Of a DNA stretch of 64,000 nt, positions 8,252 to 16,830 are shown piece by piece; the stretch's first letter is position 1, and each line of letters begins with the position of its first letter. The notes beneath the pieces were generated by a model that did not search any database, was not told where the DNA came from, and worked only from the letters and a program-made list of their open reading frames with translations. Source of the DNA: Desulfobacteraceae bacterium (lineage in GTDB: Bacteria; Desulfobacterota; Desulfobacteria; Desulfobacterales; Desulfosarcinaceae). A program made the translations under genes and the position numbers. The stretch spans positions 1 through 64,000 of the forward strand of contig JABDIN010000078.1 of the NCBI GenBank assembly GCA_013003715.1, read 5' to 3'.

Positions 8252-8689
8252 GTGAAGAATATGATAACTGACGTTCTCAAAAATCATGTGCTTTTTACCG
8301 GTGCAATGTGTTGTTTTATCATAATTTCGGGGTGCGCAACGGTCATCGGCATGAAAAACCTGGAAATTTTCGATCAGACGGCCAAGGCCTACAAGCACGC
8401 CCTGAGCAAATCCGACTATGAAGCCGCCATCCGGTTTACGGCTTCGACCGGAGACAAAGCGGCGCCCCCTGTGGACCCGGAAATGGCGACCCGATACAAG
8501 GTGGTTTCCTACGAGGTGAAAAAAATCGTCGTATCGGATGATAAACAGGATATCTACCAGGATGTGGAACTGACCTATTATCGGGTGCAGTCCATGATTC
8601 AGGATATGGTCCGCGACCGTCAGCACTGGCACTATGATCCTGAACTGAAAAAATGGATCCTGAAAACCGGATTACCGGAGTTTAAATGA
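8252..8689 (+). CDS. Small predicted lipoprotein
   Basis: The protein has 145 residues. The N-terminus has a hydrophobic helix ending in the lipobox ISGC (VLFTGAMCCFIIISGCATVIG), so it should be lipid-anchored after cleavage before that Cys. The remaining ~115 residues are soluble and alpha/beta in pattern, and include EAAIRFTA and DVELTYYRVQSMIQDMVRDRQHW, which resembles small NTF2-like or DUF-type periplasmic lipoproteins of Desulfobacterota. No catalytic motif is visible. I chose the GTG at 8252 behind GAGGTGATGAGG; the ATG at 8261 is a possible alternative. It ends one base before hisC and may be co-transcribed with it. Function unknown. Confidence 0.75.
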   Translation: MKNMITDVLKNHVLFTGAMCCFIIISGCATVIGMKNLEIFDQTAKAYKHALSKSDYEAAIRFTASTGDKAAPPVDPEMATRYKVVSYEVKKIVVSDDKQDIYQDVELTYYRVQSMIQDMVRDRQHWHYDPELKKWILKTGLPEFK

Positions 8690-8690
8690 T

Positions 8691-9752
8691 ATGTTTTCCA
8701 TAAGGCTTAAACAACTCACCCCCTACGTACCCGGCGAGCAACCCCAGGACAGGCGGTACATCAAGCTCAATACCAATGAAAACCCGTACCCGCCGTCGCC
8801 GCGGATGCAGACTTTTTTGGCCGCGGCGGATATGGATCTCCTCCGCAGATATCCGGACCCGCGCTTCACGGATTTGTGCAGCGCCATTGCAAAAAGAGAG
8901 GGGGTGCGGCCCGATCAGGTATTTGCCGGAAACGGCTCGGACGAAGTATTGAGTTTCGCTTTTTTCGCCTTTTTTGACGGCCGGAACGGCCCTTTGCTGT
9001 TTCCGGAGCACACCTATAGTTTCTATCCGGTCTATTGTGATTTTTACGGCATCCCTTTTCAACGGGTGCCCCTTAAGCCTGACTTTACCATAGACCTGAA
9101 GGACTATGCCCGGATTGAATCCAGCAGCGGCGTTATATACCCCAACCCCAATGCCCCCACCGGTATTCTGACCCCCCGGCCGGATATCCGGGGTTTTTTG
9201 TCCTCATATGCCACGGACCGCGTGGTCATCATAGATGAAGCCTATATCGAATTCGGCGGGGAGAGCGCGGTAATGCTCACCGCTGAATTCCCCAATCTGC
9301 TCGTGGTGAAAACCCTTTCCAAAACCTGGGCGCTGGCAGGTATGCGGCTGGGCTTTGCCGTTGGTCAACCGGACCTTATCCAGGCCTTGTATACGGTTAA
9401 GGATTCATTCAATTCCTATCCGGTCAATGCCCTGACCCAGAAGCTAGGCGTGCTGGCCATGGAGGATGAGGTCTATTACCAGGAGACAACCCAAAAGATT
9501 ATCCGGACCCGGGATTCTTTTGCCCGGCAGCTCGTCCGGCTGGGCTGGAAGGTGATGCCCTCATCAGCCAATTTCCTGTTTGCCGGCAAACCCGGTGTTT
9601 CCGGGAAGGCCGTATACGATGAACTCAAATCCCGGGGAATCCTGGTGAGATTTTTCAATGTTGACGGGCTCACGGATTTTGTCCGTATCACCATCGGCAC
9701 CGACAGGCAGATGCAGCGGCTGACCGCCGAGTTGGAGAGCATGAAACCCTGA
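8691..9752 (+). CDS. hisC: Histidinol-phosphate aminotransferase
   Basis: This 353-residue fold-type I PLP enzyme transfers the amino group of glutamate to imidazole-acetol phosphate in histidine synthesis. Diagnostic features are LNTNENPYPPSP near the N-terminus, AGNGSDEVLSFAF, PNPNAPTG (substrate/PLP-contacting Asn), VVIIDEAYIEF, the PLP-lysine segment LSKTWALAGMRLGF and the C-terminal VRITIGT. Its length is normal for HisC. The start at ATG 8691 follows CGGAG, immediately after the lipoprotein stop codon. No other his genes are in the window, so it is a dispersed copy. Closely related enzymes can also act on aromatic amino acids. Confidence 0.92.
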   Translation: MFSIRLKQLTPYVPGEQPQDRRYIKLNTNENPYPPSPRMQTFLAAADMDLLRRYPDPRFTDLCSAIAKREGVRPDQVFAGNGSDEVLSFAFFAFFDGRNGPLLFPEHTYSFYPVYCDFYGIPFQRVPLKPDFTIDLKDYARIESSSGVIYPNPNAPTGILTPRPDIRGFLSSYATDRVVIIDEAYIEFGGESAVMLTAEFPNLLVVKTLSKTWALAGMRLGFAVGQPDLIQALYTVKDSFNSYPVNALTQKLGVLAMEDEVYYQETTQKIIRTRDSFARQLVRLGWKVMPSSANFLFAGKPGVSGKAVYDELKSRGILVRFFNVDGLTDFVRITIGTDRQMQRLTAELESMKP

Positions 9753-9800
9753 CAACACAACGGTTCAACGGAATACTCACCATTAAATGGAGTAAAACCC

Positions 9801-11222
9801 ATGCGCTTTCGGAAATACCCGGCCCGGATCGCTCTGGGCCTGATGATCATCATGCTCACCAGTGTCTGCTGGTATCTGTTTCGGGCCATACCCATCGGTA
9901 CCGGCTATGCCGCCAAGTACCTGTGCTCCGGTGTTTTTGTGGCCAAACGCGCGCCCGGGGTAGTTTTCGAAAATGATATCAAGCCGGTGAATGTTCTCGC
10001 CCGTATCATTCGTGCCCGGGTCGATGAAACCCATAAAACCGCAACCGCCACGGCACTGGGGATCTTCAAATCATCGGCTATTTACCGGAAAGGCTGCGGG
10101 TGCACACTGGTTGTTGGCACGGACGTGGACACCATCCGCCGGCAACATATTCCGGATTTGACCAAAAACCCGATTGTGGAAGATATACCATGGCCATTCG
10201 GTGATGAGGGTCCGGTCACCCCCCTGCCGGAGGGCGTGGACGGTGAGGGGATTGAGACAGCGCTGGACCGGGCATTTGCCGAACCGGCGGAGGGGAATCT
10301 TCGCCAAACGAGGGCCGTGGTGGTGGCATGGAATGGACAACTGATCGCCGAACGATATGCGCCCGGATTCGATCGTCATACCCGGTTACCCGGCTGGTCC
10401 ATGACTAAAAGCATCGTGAATGCGGTGGCGGGCATCCTGGTTCACCAGAAACGGCTGGACCTTCAACAACCGGCGCCGGTGACGGAATGGCAGTCCTCCG
10501 ATGATCCGAGAAAAACCATCACCATCGATCACCTGTTGCGCATGAGCAGTGGTCTGGTTTTTGACGAGACCTATGGTCCTTTGCATGATGTGACGGAAAT
10601 GCTTTACGGGTCGTTTAACATGGCCGCCTACGCCGCCCGTAAAAAATCAAACACCATGCCGGACCGGATCTGGAACTACTCCAGCGGCACGGCCAATATC
10701 ATGGCGCGGATCATCCGTGAAGCGGCCGGCGGCAGTATAGAAAAGGGTCTCCTGTTCATCCATGAAGAGTTGTTTCAAAAAATCGGTATGCACAGTGCGA
10801 TCATTGAACTGGATGCATCCGGCACGCCGGTCGGTTCTTCCTATGCACACGCCGCTGCCCGGGACTGGGCCCGTTTCGGCCAGCTTTTTCTCAACGACGG
10901 CCATTGGCAGGGCCAGCGCATTCTGCCCGAAGGGTGGGTCGATTATTCGACTACGCCGACTCCCCGGGCACCCCGTGGAAAATATGGCGCTCATTTCTGG
11001 CTGAACGGGGGTAGTTCAACCGATAAAAACAACCGCCCGGTTCCCGCACTGCCCGGGGATGCCTTCTGGGCGAACGGATTTCAGGGACAACGGGTGATGA
11101 TCATACCCTCGAAACGATTGGTCGTTGTACGTTTGGGATTGACATCGGAACCGCATGAAACCGGCACCGACAAACTTGTCGCCGATATCGTCGCAGCGTT
11201 GCCGGACATTGATTTCAATTAA
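9801..11222 (+). CDS. Serine hydrolase of the beta-lactamase / 6-aminohexanoate-dimer hydrolase superfamily
   Basis: The protein has 473 residues with an N-terminal membrane helix (~9-27) that could anchor it to the inner membrane, facing the periplasm. The catalytic SxxK is SMTK at 200-203. The second motif is NYSSGTANI, giving the Tyr-Ser of class-C-like hydrolases, and a C-terminal HFWLNGG stands where the KTG-like triad is expected. DHLLRMSSGL and ARDWARFGQLFLNDG are typical of the beta-lactamase-related carboxylesterase family. The substrate cannot be read from sequence; amide or ester hydrolysis is likely. It lies 48 bases after hisC and 20 before the sulfite reductase, on the same strand. 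Confidence 0.85.
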   Translation: MRFRKYPARIALGLMIIMLTSVCWYLFRAIPIGTGYAAKYLCSGVFVAKRAPGVVFENDIKPVNVLARIIRARVDETHKTATATALGIFKSSAIYRKGCGCTLVVGTDVDTIRRQHIPDLTKNPIVEDIPWPFGDEGPVTPLPEGVDGEGIETALDRAFAEPAEGNLRQTRAVVVAWNGQLIAERYAPGFDRHTRLPGWSMTKSIVNAVAGILVHQKRLDLQQPAPVTEWQSSDDPRKTITIDHLLRMSSGLVFDETYGPLHDVTEMLYGSFNMAAYAARKKSNTMPDRIWNYSSGTANIMARIIREAAGGSIEKGLLFIHEELFQKIGMHSAIIELDASGTPVGSSYAHAAARDWARFGQLFLNDGHWQGQRILPEGWVDYSTTPTPRAPRGKYGAHFWLNGGSSTDKNNRPVPALPGDAFWANGFQGQRVMIIPSKRLVVVRLGLTSEPHETGTDKLVADIVAALPDIDFN

Positions 11223-11242
11223 TATGGTTACGGAGGTTTTAA

Positions 11243-11899
11243 ATGCTTAAACTTGGTGAAAAAGGCGCTATCCCCCAACGGGATAAGGAAACATATGCCA
11301 TTGCCCCGCATATTCCCTGCGGTGTGGTGACACCGGATCTGCTGCGGAGAATCGCGGATGTGGCGGAGACATATCAGGCACAGGCCATTAAAATAACCGG
11401 TGCAGCACGTATTGCCATTGTCGGTTTGAAAGAAGCGGATATTGACAAGGCGTGGGATGATCTGCAACTGGGCAAAGGTGCGGCCGTCGGTTTGTGTGTA
11501 CGCAGTGTCCGCGCCTGCCCGGGGACCACATACTGCAAACTAGGTCAACAGGATGCACTGGGCATCGGCCTTCGGCTGGACGGCACTTATCATGGCATGC
11601 AACTGCCCGGAAAATTCAAGATGGCCGTTTCCGGCTGCCGCCTCAATTGCAGCGAATCCCCTTTACGGGATGTCGGCCTCACCGGCCTGAAAGAGGGATG
11701 GAAACTCACCATCGGTGGGAACGTGGGTGCGGAACCCCGTCTGGGACAGGAGATAACATCCGGGCTTTCGGATGACGAAGCGTTGGAAGCAGTGGCGACG
11801 GTCGTTGCGTATTATCAGGAAAATGCCAAAAAAGGCGAACGCCTCGGCAAAATGATCAACCGCGTGGGGTTGGACCCGTTCATGGAGGCAGTTGGGTGA
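11243..11899 (+). CDS. Low-molecular-weight siroheme sulfite reductase (assimilatory type)
   Basis: At 218 residues this matches the single-unit sulfite reductase described in Desulfovibrio and relatives, rather than the ~550-residue assimilatory enzyme. It reduces sulfite using coupled siroheme and [4Fe-4S] centres. The four cluster ligands are visible as CPGTTYC (C-x5-C) and CRLNC (C-x3-C). The N-terminal ferredoxin-like half domain ends in RIADVAETYQAQAIKITGAARIAI. An AAGGAGG-like site (ACGGAGG) precedes ATG 11243. The two-domain nitrite/sulfite reductase repeat is reduced to one copy, which is normal for this subfamily. The gene ends at a hairpin shared with the convergent gene on the other strand. 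Confidence 0.88.
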   Translation: MLKLGEKGAIPQRDKETYAIAPHIPCGVVTPDLLRRIADVAETYQAQAIKITGAARIAIVGLKEADIDKAWDDLQLGKGAAVGLCVRSVRACPGTTYCKLGQQDALGIGLRLDGTYHGMQLPGKFKMAVSGCRLNCSESPLRDVGLTGLKEGWKLTIGGNVGAEPRLGQEITSGLSDDEALEAVATVVAYYQENAKKGERLGKMINRVGLDPFMEAVG

Positions 11900-11908
11900 G
11901 AATAGCAA

Positions 11909-11939
11909 AAGGCCGCACCAATCCCGATCGGGCGGCCTT
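11909..11939. terminator. Hairpin between convergent genes
   Basis: AAGGCCGC (11909-11916) pairs with GCGGCCTT (11932-11939). It sits ten bases after the sulfite reductase stop and is read on the minus strand into a CTTTT run. It probably acts in both directions between two convergent genes, although the T-runs are short. Confidence 0.55.
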
Positions 11940-12075
11940 ATACCACGCAAAGAAACAATCCGGTTTGCTTATCTGCAGCTGAAGTGTTGAGGCACCTCGC
12001 TGCAGGCTGCGAGGAATCTTCGACCGTAAGATGTTCCATCTGGTGTGGATCAGCTCGCTATTGAGGTTCAGACGG

Positions 12076-12501
12076 TCAATTGCTCCACAGGATCTTGTCC
12101 AGATTGTCCGGATTGATGAAATCAATATTTCCGGATTTGCCCACCACAACGGCAGCTTTACTCTTTTTAGCGGCCACCTCGTCCGCGTTATCCCGGAGAG
12201 AATCAAGTTTCAATGCCATTGGGGCTTCAGGTGCCCGGAACTGGAACGGTGCCTTCATGGTAAGCATGTCGGATTCATTACCGACCTCGTCAACCGCCGT
12301 CACACCGATTTCAATGGGCGCATCCGCCGGTTCAAATGATTTTACATCATCGGGTAGAATCAGTTCCGTCCGATTTCCAATCAACTCGGCCTTTGACTCG
12401 TAATTCACAGCCCCGTTATCGGACCAGTAAAGCTTGTACCCGACAACCTGAGAAGATTGAGATGCTTGCCAGCTCAGTTTCCTTTTTTTAATCTTTGCCA
12501 T
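12076..12501 (-). CDS. Fibronectin type III-like domain protein
   Basis: This 141-residue protein has no signal peptide. The N-terminal two thirds have the beta-strand pattern of a fibronectin III domain (KRKLSWQASQSSQVVGYKLYW, then IEIGVTAVDEVGNES, the classical G-strand ending). The rest is a linker with ALKLDSLRDNADEVAAKKS and a short tail, IDFINPDNLDKILW. It lies 33 bases downstream of a ParA ATPase and should be its operon partner. The pairing recalls small positioning systems where a ParA drives a cargo-linked partner, but no ParB-like DNA-binding motif is present. Function unknown. Confidence 0.75.
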   Translation of the reverse strand: MAKIKKRKLSWQASQSSQVVGYKLYWSDNGAVNYESKAELIGNRTELILPDDVKSFEPADAPIEIGVTAVDEVGNESDMLTMKAPFQFRAPEAPMALKLDSLRDNADEVAAKKSKAAVVVGKSGNIDFINPDNLDKILWSN

Positions 12502-12534
12502 GGTCTTTCCTTTTTACATGGGTGGTTGCCGTGG

Positions 12535-13236
12535 TTACCGGACCATTTGCGCAAATGCGGATTCAATTGAATTTTCATGGAAATTCACTTCCGCGGCTTC
12601 CGGTTTTTTCTCTACCATCAGCGAGAGAACCTCATCACAAAAGGCATCGATTTCCAATGCGGCTTTTCCCTTGGGTTCATACTGGATCACAGACACTCCG
12701 GAAATCAAGGATTCGATATAAGCGACTCTCTGACACAGCTCCGTTTTCAGAATGTCGGCATTAAATACATCCATGGCCTGCCGGGCTTCGCGGCCAAGAC
12801 GGGTGCCCGGTATTTTTCGATTGATCATCAAATGAACTTTCAGTTCGGGATTGCGCATCCGGAGGTCTTCGATGTCGACCTGCATTTCCGAGTATGCCCA
12901 CAAGTCCAGAGGGCTGGGCGTGATGGGGACAATCAGCAGATCTGAAAAGGTTGCAAGGGCTGAGGTCAGATCGTGGTTGGCGGGCGGTGCGTCGATGATG
13001 ACATGCTCATAGTCCTGGGAAAGCGCCTCAATATCAGCGCGGTGCAATGGCTCCGGGTAATGTAGAATTTCAAAGGCCTGGTTGTTCTCTACGGAATGCC
13101 ATTGCGAAGCGCTGCCTTGAGGATCGGCATCCACATATAAGAGGTTATAATCCCTTCGGATAAGCCCGGCTGCAAGATTGATGGATGTGGTTGTTTTACC
13201 GACGCCTCCTTTTTGATTGACAAAACTGATGATCAT
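12535..13236 (-). CDS. ParA/MinD-type partitioning ATPase
   Basis: The protein has 233 residues. The deviant Walker A KGGVGKTT is at residues 9-16, the A' motif is YVDADPQGSA, and the Walker B region is VIIDAPPANHD. The short N-terminus has no HTH, which makes it an orphan type Ib-like or MipZ/ParC-like ATPase used for positioning plasmids or protein cargo. No ParB gene or parS-like repeat is recognisable nearby. The neighbour on the same strand is a fibronectin-like protein, suggesting cargo positioning rather than DNA segregation. ATG 13236 follows AAGGGG. Confidence 0.85.
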   Translation of the reverse strand: MIISFVNQKGGVGKTTTSINLAAGLIRRDYNLLYVDADPQGSASQWHSVENNQAFEILHYPEPLHRADIEALSQDYEHVIIDAPPANHDLTSALATFSDLLIVPITPSPLDLWAYSEMQVDIEDLRMRNPELKVHLMINRKIPGTRLGREARQAMDVFNADILKTELCQRVAYIESLISGVSVIQYEPKGKAALEIDAFCDEVLSLMVEKKPEAAEVNFHENSIESAFAQMVR

Positions 13237-13480
13237 CTCGACCCCTTTCCGTGGTTAGAATGTGTATGTCCGTCAGATTAATGGAACGCAGTATTCTCAT
13301 TGTTTTTTTGGTGGTAGAGATTGGATTTTGCCTGCCATGAAGGGATTATTGATTTTTCCTATAGTCCAACAACGGGGGGTTTGTCAATGGAAAGGCACAT
13401 CATGGGGGCAACCGCATGTGGAATCCGATCGGAATTTTTTAGCTTACTTTTTAAGAGAAAAAGGCGAAATGCCCAATTAA

Positions 13481-13597
13481 AAATGTCAAATGAAGGCATT
13501 CTGTCGATGTATAAGTTCCGGTGTTACCGGTTTTTTACAAAATAGAGAACTTGCCATCATTTGATATTTGGGTTTTGAAATTCGACATTGAATCGTA
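13481..13597. repeat. Degenerate MITE-like repeat (third family member)
   Basis: Imperfect terminal inverted repeats AAATGTCAAATGAAGGCA (13481-13498) and TGCCATCATTTGATATTT (13552-13569) pair at 16 of 18 bases and enclose a CCGGTGTTACCGG hairpin followed by six T (13518-13536). The right part, to AATCGTA near 13597, aligns with 42029-42075. The rest of 13237-13718 shows no gene. Confidence 0.5.
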
Positions 13598-13718
13598 TGC
13601 ATGATGGATGGGCCCCGAAGCACCCGGGTTGCATTTTAAATATCGGATACATATGCATCCGGCGACAGCAATATCGAGGGGTGACCGGTGTAAATATAAA
13701 AAAAGAGTTTACGAAGCA

Positions 13719-14552
13719 TCACCAGGTGATTTGAAAGACACTGATGGCTGCGCCAATGAGAAGATACAGGCCGATGACGACGGCGGTACAGCCGACCACG
13801 AAGTGGACTGTCTTTACTATTCCCGCATCCTGAGGAACCATCAGCGCATTCATACCCCCGTCGGCTTCCAGACGCTCAACCCAGGCGGATCGTTCGTGCC
13901 GGGTCAGGGACAATCCGGCATTACCGGAAAACATGGCGCGGTCCATAGGGAAACTTGACCGTCGAAGGTGTGCGATGAAAAAATGAATGATAAATACATG
14001 GGCGATGGCCAGAATAGCTTCGATGCGATGCACCCAGAACGCCACATTCAACCCCCAGCCCGGCATAAAACCTGTAGACCAAAAGGGATAGGTCATCAGC
14101 AGCCCTGTGCCGCCGATGACCACCATGCCCCAGAATACGGCCCAGTAATCGAATTTTTCCCAATACCCCCATCTGTCGAATTCCGGGTATTTACGCATTC
14201 CCAGCATCCATCCCAGATGCTGAAAGAATTGTCTCACATCCGCTGGTCGAGGGACTAAAGAGTCCTGACTCCAGAGGCTTTTCGGAAGATGTTTCCAATC
14301 CACCTTTGTCATCAGATAGATGATGTGGATCAGGAGGACGACGAGCATCAGGCGCCCAACGAAAATGTGGACGTCCCGGGATGCATCATATCCGCCGAAT
14401 ATCGACAGAACACCCCTCCCCCATCCCGTTTCCATGGTCATGCGACCAAGCCCGGTTGCGGCCTGAATTAAAAAGGATACCAATAAAAAAGCATGAAACA
14501 ACCGTTGAACCAGCGTAAATCGAAAAATTCCTTGGCTATTTGTCGGTACCAT
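13719..14552 (-). CDS. Membrane cytochrome b subunit (formate-dehydrogenase-gamma / b561-like)
   Basis: The protein has about 277 residues with four to five membrane helices. Candidate haem-ligating histidines lie in LVQRLFHAFLLVSF, LMLVVLLIHIIYL, FWVHRIEAILAIAHVFIIHFFIAHL and TVHFVVGCTAVV. Such subunits pass electrons between the quinone pool and periplasmic cytochromes or catalytic subunits. I chose ATG 14552, because GGGGAGG stands nine bases upstream; an ATG at 14570 has no such site. The gene overlaps the end of the trihaem cytochrome gene by 17 bases and closes a three-gene cytochrome operon. Confidence 0.85.
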   Translation of the reverse strand: MVPTNSQGIFRFTLVQRLFHAFLLVSFLIQAATGLGRMTMETGWGRGVLSIFGGYDASRDVHIFVGRLMLVVLLIHIIYLMTKVDWKHLPKSLWSQDSLVPRPADVRQFFQHLGWMLGMRKYPEFDRWGYWEKFDYWAVFWGMVVIGGTGLLMTYPFWSTGFMPGWGLNVAFWVHRIEAILAIAHVFIIHFFIAHLRRSSFPMDRAMFSGNAGLSLTRHERSAWVERLEADGGMNALMVPQDAGIVKTVHFVVGCTAVVIGLYLLIGAAISVFQITW

Positions 14553-15237
14553 GGTTTCCGGCCTCCCCATGCTTTTTCATGAATATTTCACGAATCCCCC
14601 ACAAGAGGGTGTGGGGGAGAAAAAGAACAAATGTCCCCACTGCAATGGCCACCATTATCCAAAACGCCCAGGCCAGAACGGGAAAGCTTTTCAAAGTGCC
14701 TGCCAATGCCGGATTCGGTTCATGAATGATGTAGGCGGCATAGGAAGCACTTGCCCCCGGATGGCACTTGGCGCAGATGTATGCGTGTCTCCGAATGGGA
14801 TTCATGGGCGAAAAATAGTGTTCGTTACTCGCAATCGGTTCCCCACCGTGGCATTGCCGACAAGTGAGGTTCGCCCGGATCGTATGAATATCCCGGGCCT
14901 GTTCCGGATGGCAGTCCACACACCGGCGGCCGTTATAAAACTTGATTCCCAAGTGGGAATCGGTCAGACGGGTCCGGATACGGGTTTGAGCGGAGGTGGG
15001 GCTGTATGGAAAGAGACCCCGCTGAACCCCTGGTATCTGTACCAGAGGCATCGATCGTTGCGGACGGACTTCATACGCTTCATAATATCCGGTACTTGCT
15101 TCCCGGTCTTTATATCTTCGTATCGCGGAGGCAACCTCTTCTTGCGCATGAACGTTTAAAAAAGATGCCCCAAAAGTTCCAACGAGCAAGAGTGGCAGGA
15201 GAACCTGCCGGAAATGTTTCTGTTCCCGTTGACGCAT
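14536..15237 (-). CDS. Membrane-anchored trihaem cytochrome c
   Basis: The protein has about 233 residues and starts at ATG 15237 behind GGAGGAAATC. An N-terminal signal/anchor (VLLPLLLVGTFGASFLNVHA) leads into a periplasmic domain with three CxxCH sites: CVDCH, CRQCH and CAKCH. A C-terminal membrane helix follows (FPVLAWAFWIMVAIAVGTFVLF), with a short basic cytoplasmic tail. This layout resembles NrfB/NapC-like or hydrogenase-linked electron-transfer cytochromes anchored beside a b-type subunit. It lies between an octahaem lipoprotein (14 bases upstream) and the cytochrome b (overlapping), so the three probably form one quinone-linked periplasmic electron conduit. Confidence 0.85.
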   Translation of the reverse strand: MRQREQKHFRQVLLPLLLVGTFGASFLNVHAQEEVASAIRRYKDREASTGYYEAYEVRPQRSMPLVQIPGVQRGLFPYSPTSAQTRIRTRLTDSHLGIKFYNGRRCVDCHPEQARDIHTIRANLTCRQCHGGEPIASNEHYFSPMNPIRRHAYICAKCHPGASASYAAYIIHEPNPALAGTLKSFPVLAWAFWIMVAIAVGTFVLFLPHTLLWGIREIFMKKHGEAGNHGTDK

Positions 15238-15251
15238 GATTTCCTCCGGTA

Positions 15252-16523
15252 TCATGGTTGCGCCTCATATTTTATGGGTGTGATGATCTGGCCAGTGGGT
15301 TTGGGCAGGACGGCCAGGGCTTCCCATTGATTCTGCAAGACTTGAAGATCCTCATTTTTATGCTTGTGGCAGGTCTGGCAGGAATTGGGCATTGCGGCAT
15401 CGGCCAATGTGGCTGCCGGCAGTAAAGGTTTGAATACATGGCTGTGGAGATCACCGGACTCGGCGCTTTTAACGATCCGTGGCATATGGCAGCCTACACA
15501 ATTGCCAAATGAATGGATGGCATGTGCCATGTTGGTATTGACCTGGACATGGCAGCTGAAGCATTGCTTGGAACCTGCCGAAAGCGTCTGAGAACGGGTC
15601 GGTGGCAGACCGATCTGGTGGACATAATGGCAGGAGGTACACGTCACGCCCTCAACAAAGTGCTTGGATTGCTTCCAATCGATGTATTGCTGATGATGCG
15701 CTTTTGAAAATTCATTTCCATACAAATGGCTGGCATCACCGGCGGCGAACGAAGTGGATATGTAATAAGCCTCCAGGGCCTTTCCCGGTTCATACCCCAC
15801 GGGCCACCCCGCACCTTTGTGCTGTGTAGCGGCTCCCCGATTGTGGCACGATCCACAGATTTGTGTGGCCACCCCTAGTGTCAGCTTTGCCGGATTGATG
15901 ATATTCTGCCGTTTTTCAAATACGGCGGTCTTGGGCAGGACGGCGTGCCAGGAGCCTTTGCCGTGACAGGCCTCGCAGGAAACACCGGCTTCTATAAAAT
16001 TATCTTTTTCAAGATCAACGCCGGTGGCATGACACCCGCCGCATTTCAAAAGCCAGGGTCGTTTGTCCCAGTCCTGTTCGTGGTAATTGACCCAACGGTC
16101 TGTCTCGACATTGTACTGGACCGGCGAAATATACAGGGTGCCGTCTTTCCTGACGATGAATCGCTGTTTCCACTGGCTGCCGATGGTATACAATATCTCT
16201 TCAACTTTAGGCACGTATATCTGATCCGCAGGCACTTTCAATGTATCCCCCAGCTTAGCCAAATCCTCGCGAATGCGTTCTTCAACAATGGGAACAACTA
16301 TGGCATCGCGATTTGCCCGGGCATCTTGTATCATCCGGCTGTGCAATGTCATTTTCCAAGAATCATAATGCTCGAGGTGACATTGTTTGCATGTATCCGA
16401 TCCGACAAATGTTCTGGGCTGGTCGAGGATGGCGGTTATGTTAACGGGCGTCTCGGCACCGCATGCCAAAAGTGTTACAACGCCGCTAAAAATAATGATG
16501 GACCTGAATACTATGCCTCGCAT
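15252..16523 (-). CDS. Octahaem c-type cytochrome lipoprotein
   Basis: The protein has 423 residues from ATG 16523, which sits behind a perfect AAGGAGG. The signal ends in the lipobox LLAC, so a lipid anchor is likely. Eight haem-binding CxxCH motifs are present (CKQCH, CGGCH, CEACH, CGSCH, CTSCH, CFSCH, CVGCH, CQTCH). The first one, in FVGSDTCKQCHLEHYDSWKMTLHS, is the signature of the cytochrome c-554-like multihaem family. Scattered His residues (HSRMIQD, HHQQYIDW, HAIHSF) could be distal ligands. It is probably the terminal periplasmic electron acceptor or reductase of the operon with the trihaem c and cytochrome b. The substrate cannot be stated; assimilation to a named reductase is not justified. 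Confidence 0.88.
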   Translation of the reverse strand: MRGIVFRSIIIFSGVVTLLACGAETPVNITAILDQPRTFVGSDTCKQCHLEHYDSWKMTLHSRMIQDARANRDAIVVPIVEERIREDLAKLGDTLKVPADQIYVPKVEEILYTIGSQWKQRFIVRKDGTLYISPVQYNVETDRWVNYHEQDWDKRPWLLKCGGCHATGVDLEKDNFIEAGVSCEACHGKGSWHAVLPKTAVFEKRQNIINPAKLTLGVATQICGSCHNRGAATQHKGAGWPVGYEPGKALEAYYISTSFAAGDASHLYGNEFSKAHHQQYIDWKQSKHFVEGVTCTSCHYVHQIGLPPTRSQTLSAGSKQCFSCHVQVNTNMAHAIHSFGNCVGCHMPRIVKSAESGDLHSHVFKPLLPAATLADAAMPNSCQTCHKHKNEDLQVLQNQWEALAVLPKPTGQIITPIKYEAQP

Positions 16524-16830
16524 ATTATCCTCCTTGATCACCAAAATGGGTTATACAGAATTTCTGTTTATACGGTTAATGAAGTTGCTATGGCTCTTTT
16601 CTTTCGCCATTTATGTGTGAAGGGGAAATATTCATCATCGTATACCATTATGGCTATGAGAACGGCAGCATGCGGATCAGCCAAAATGAACAAGAAAGGA
16701 TTGTATTTCAGGTGAAGGCCTCGGGGAGACAATATCCGAACAGTGATCACAAAATGAATATCATTTATTTACGATTAGCAGAAAGGCTTCCCTGTGGCAA
16801 GCCATTTTTTTAATCCGGCGGATCTTTTCC

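Noticed and set aside
13237-13480. Short plus-strand open frames after the ParA gene
   Set aside because: No ribosome site, family feature or composition signal beyond chance.
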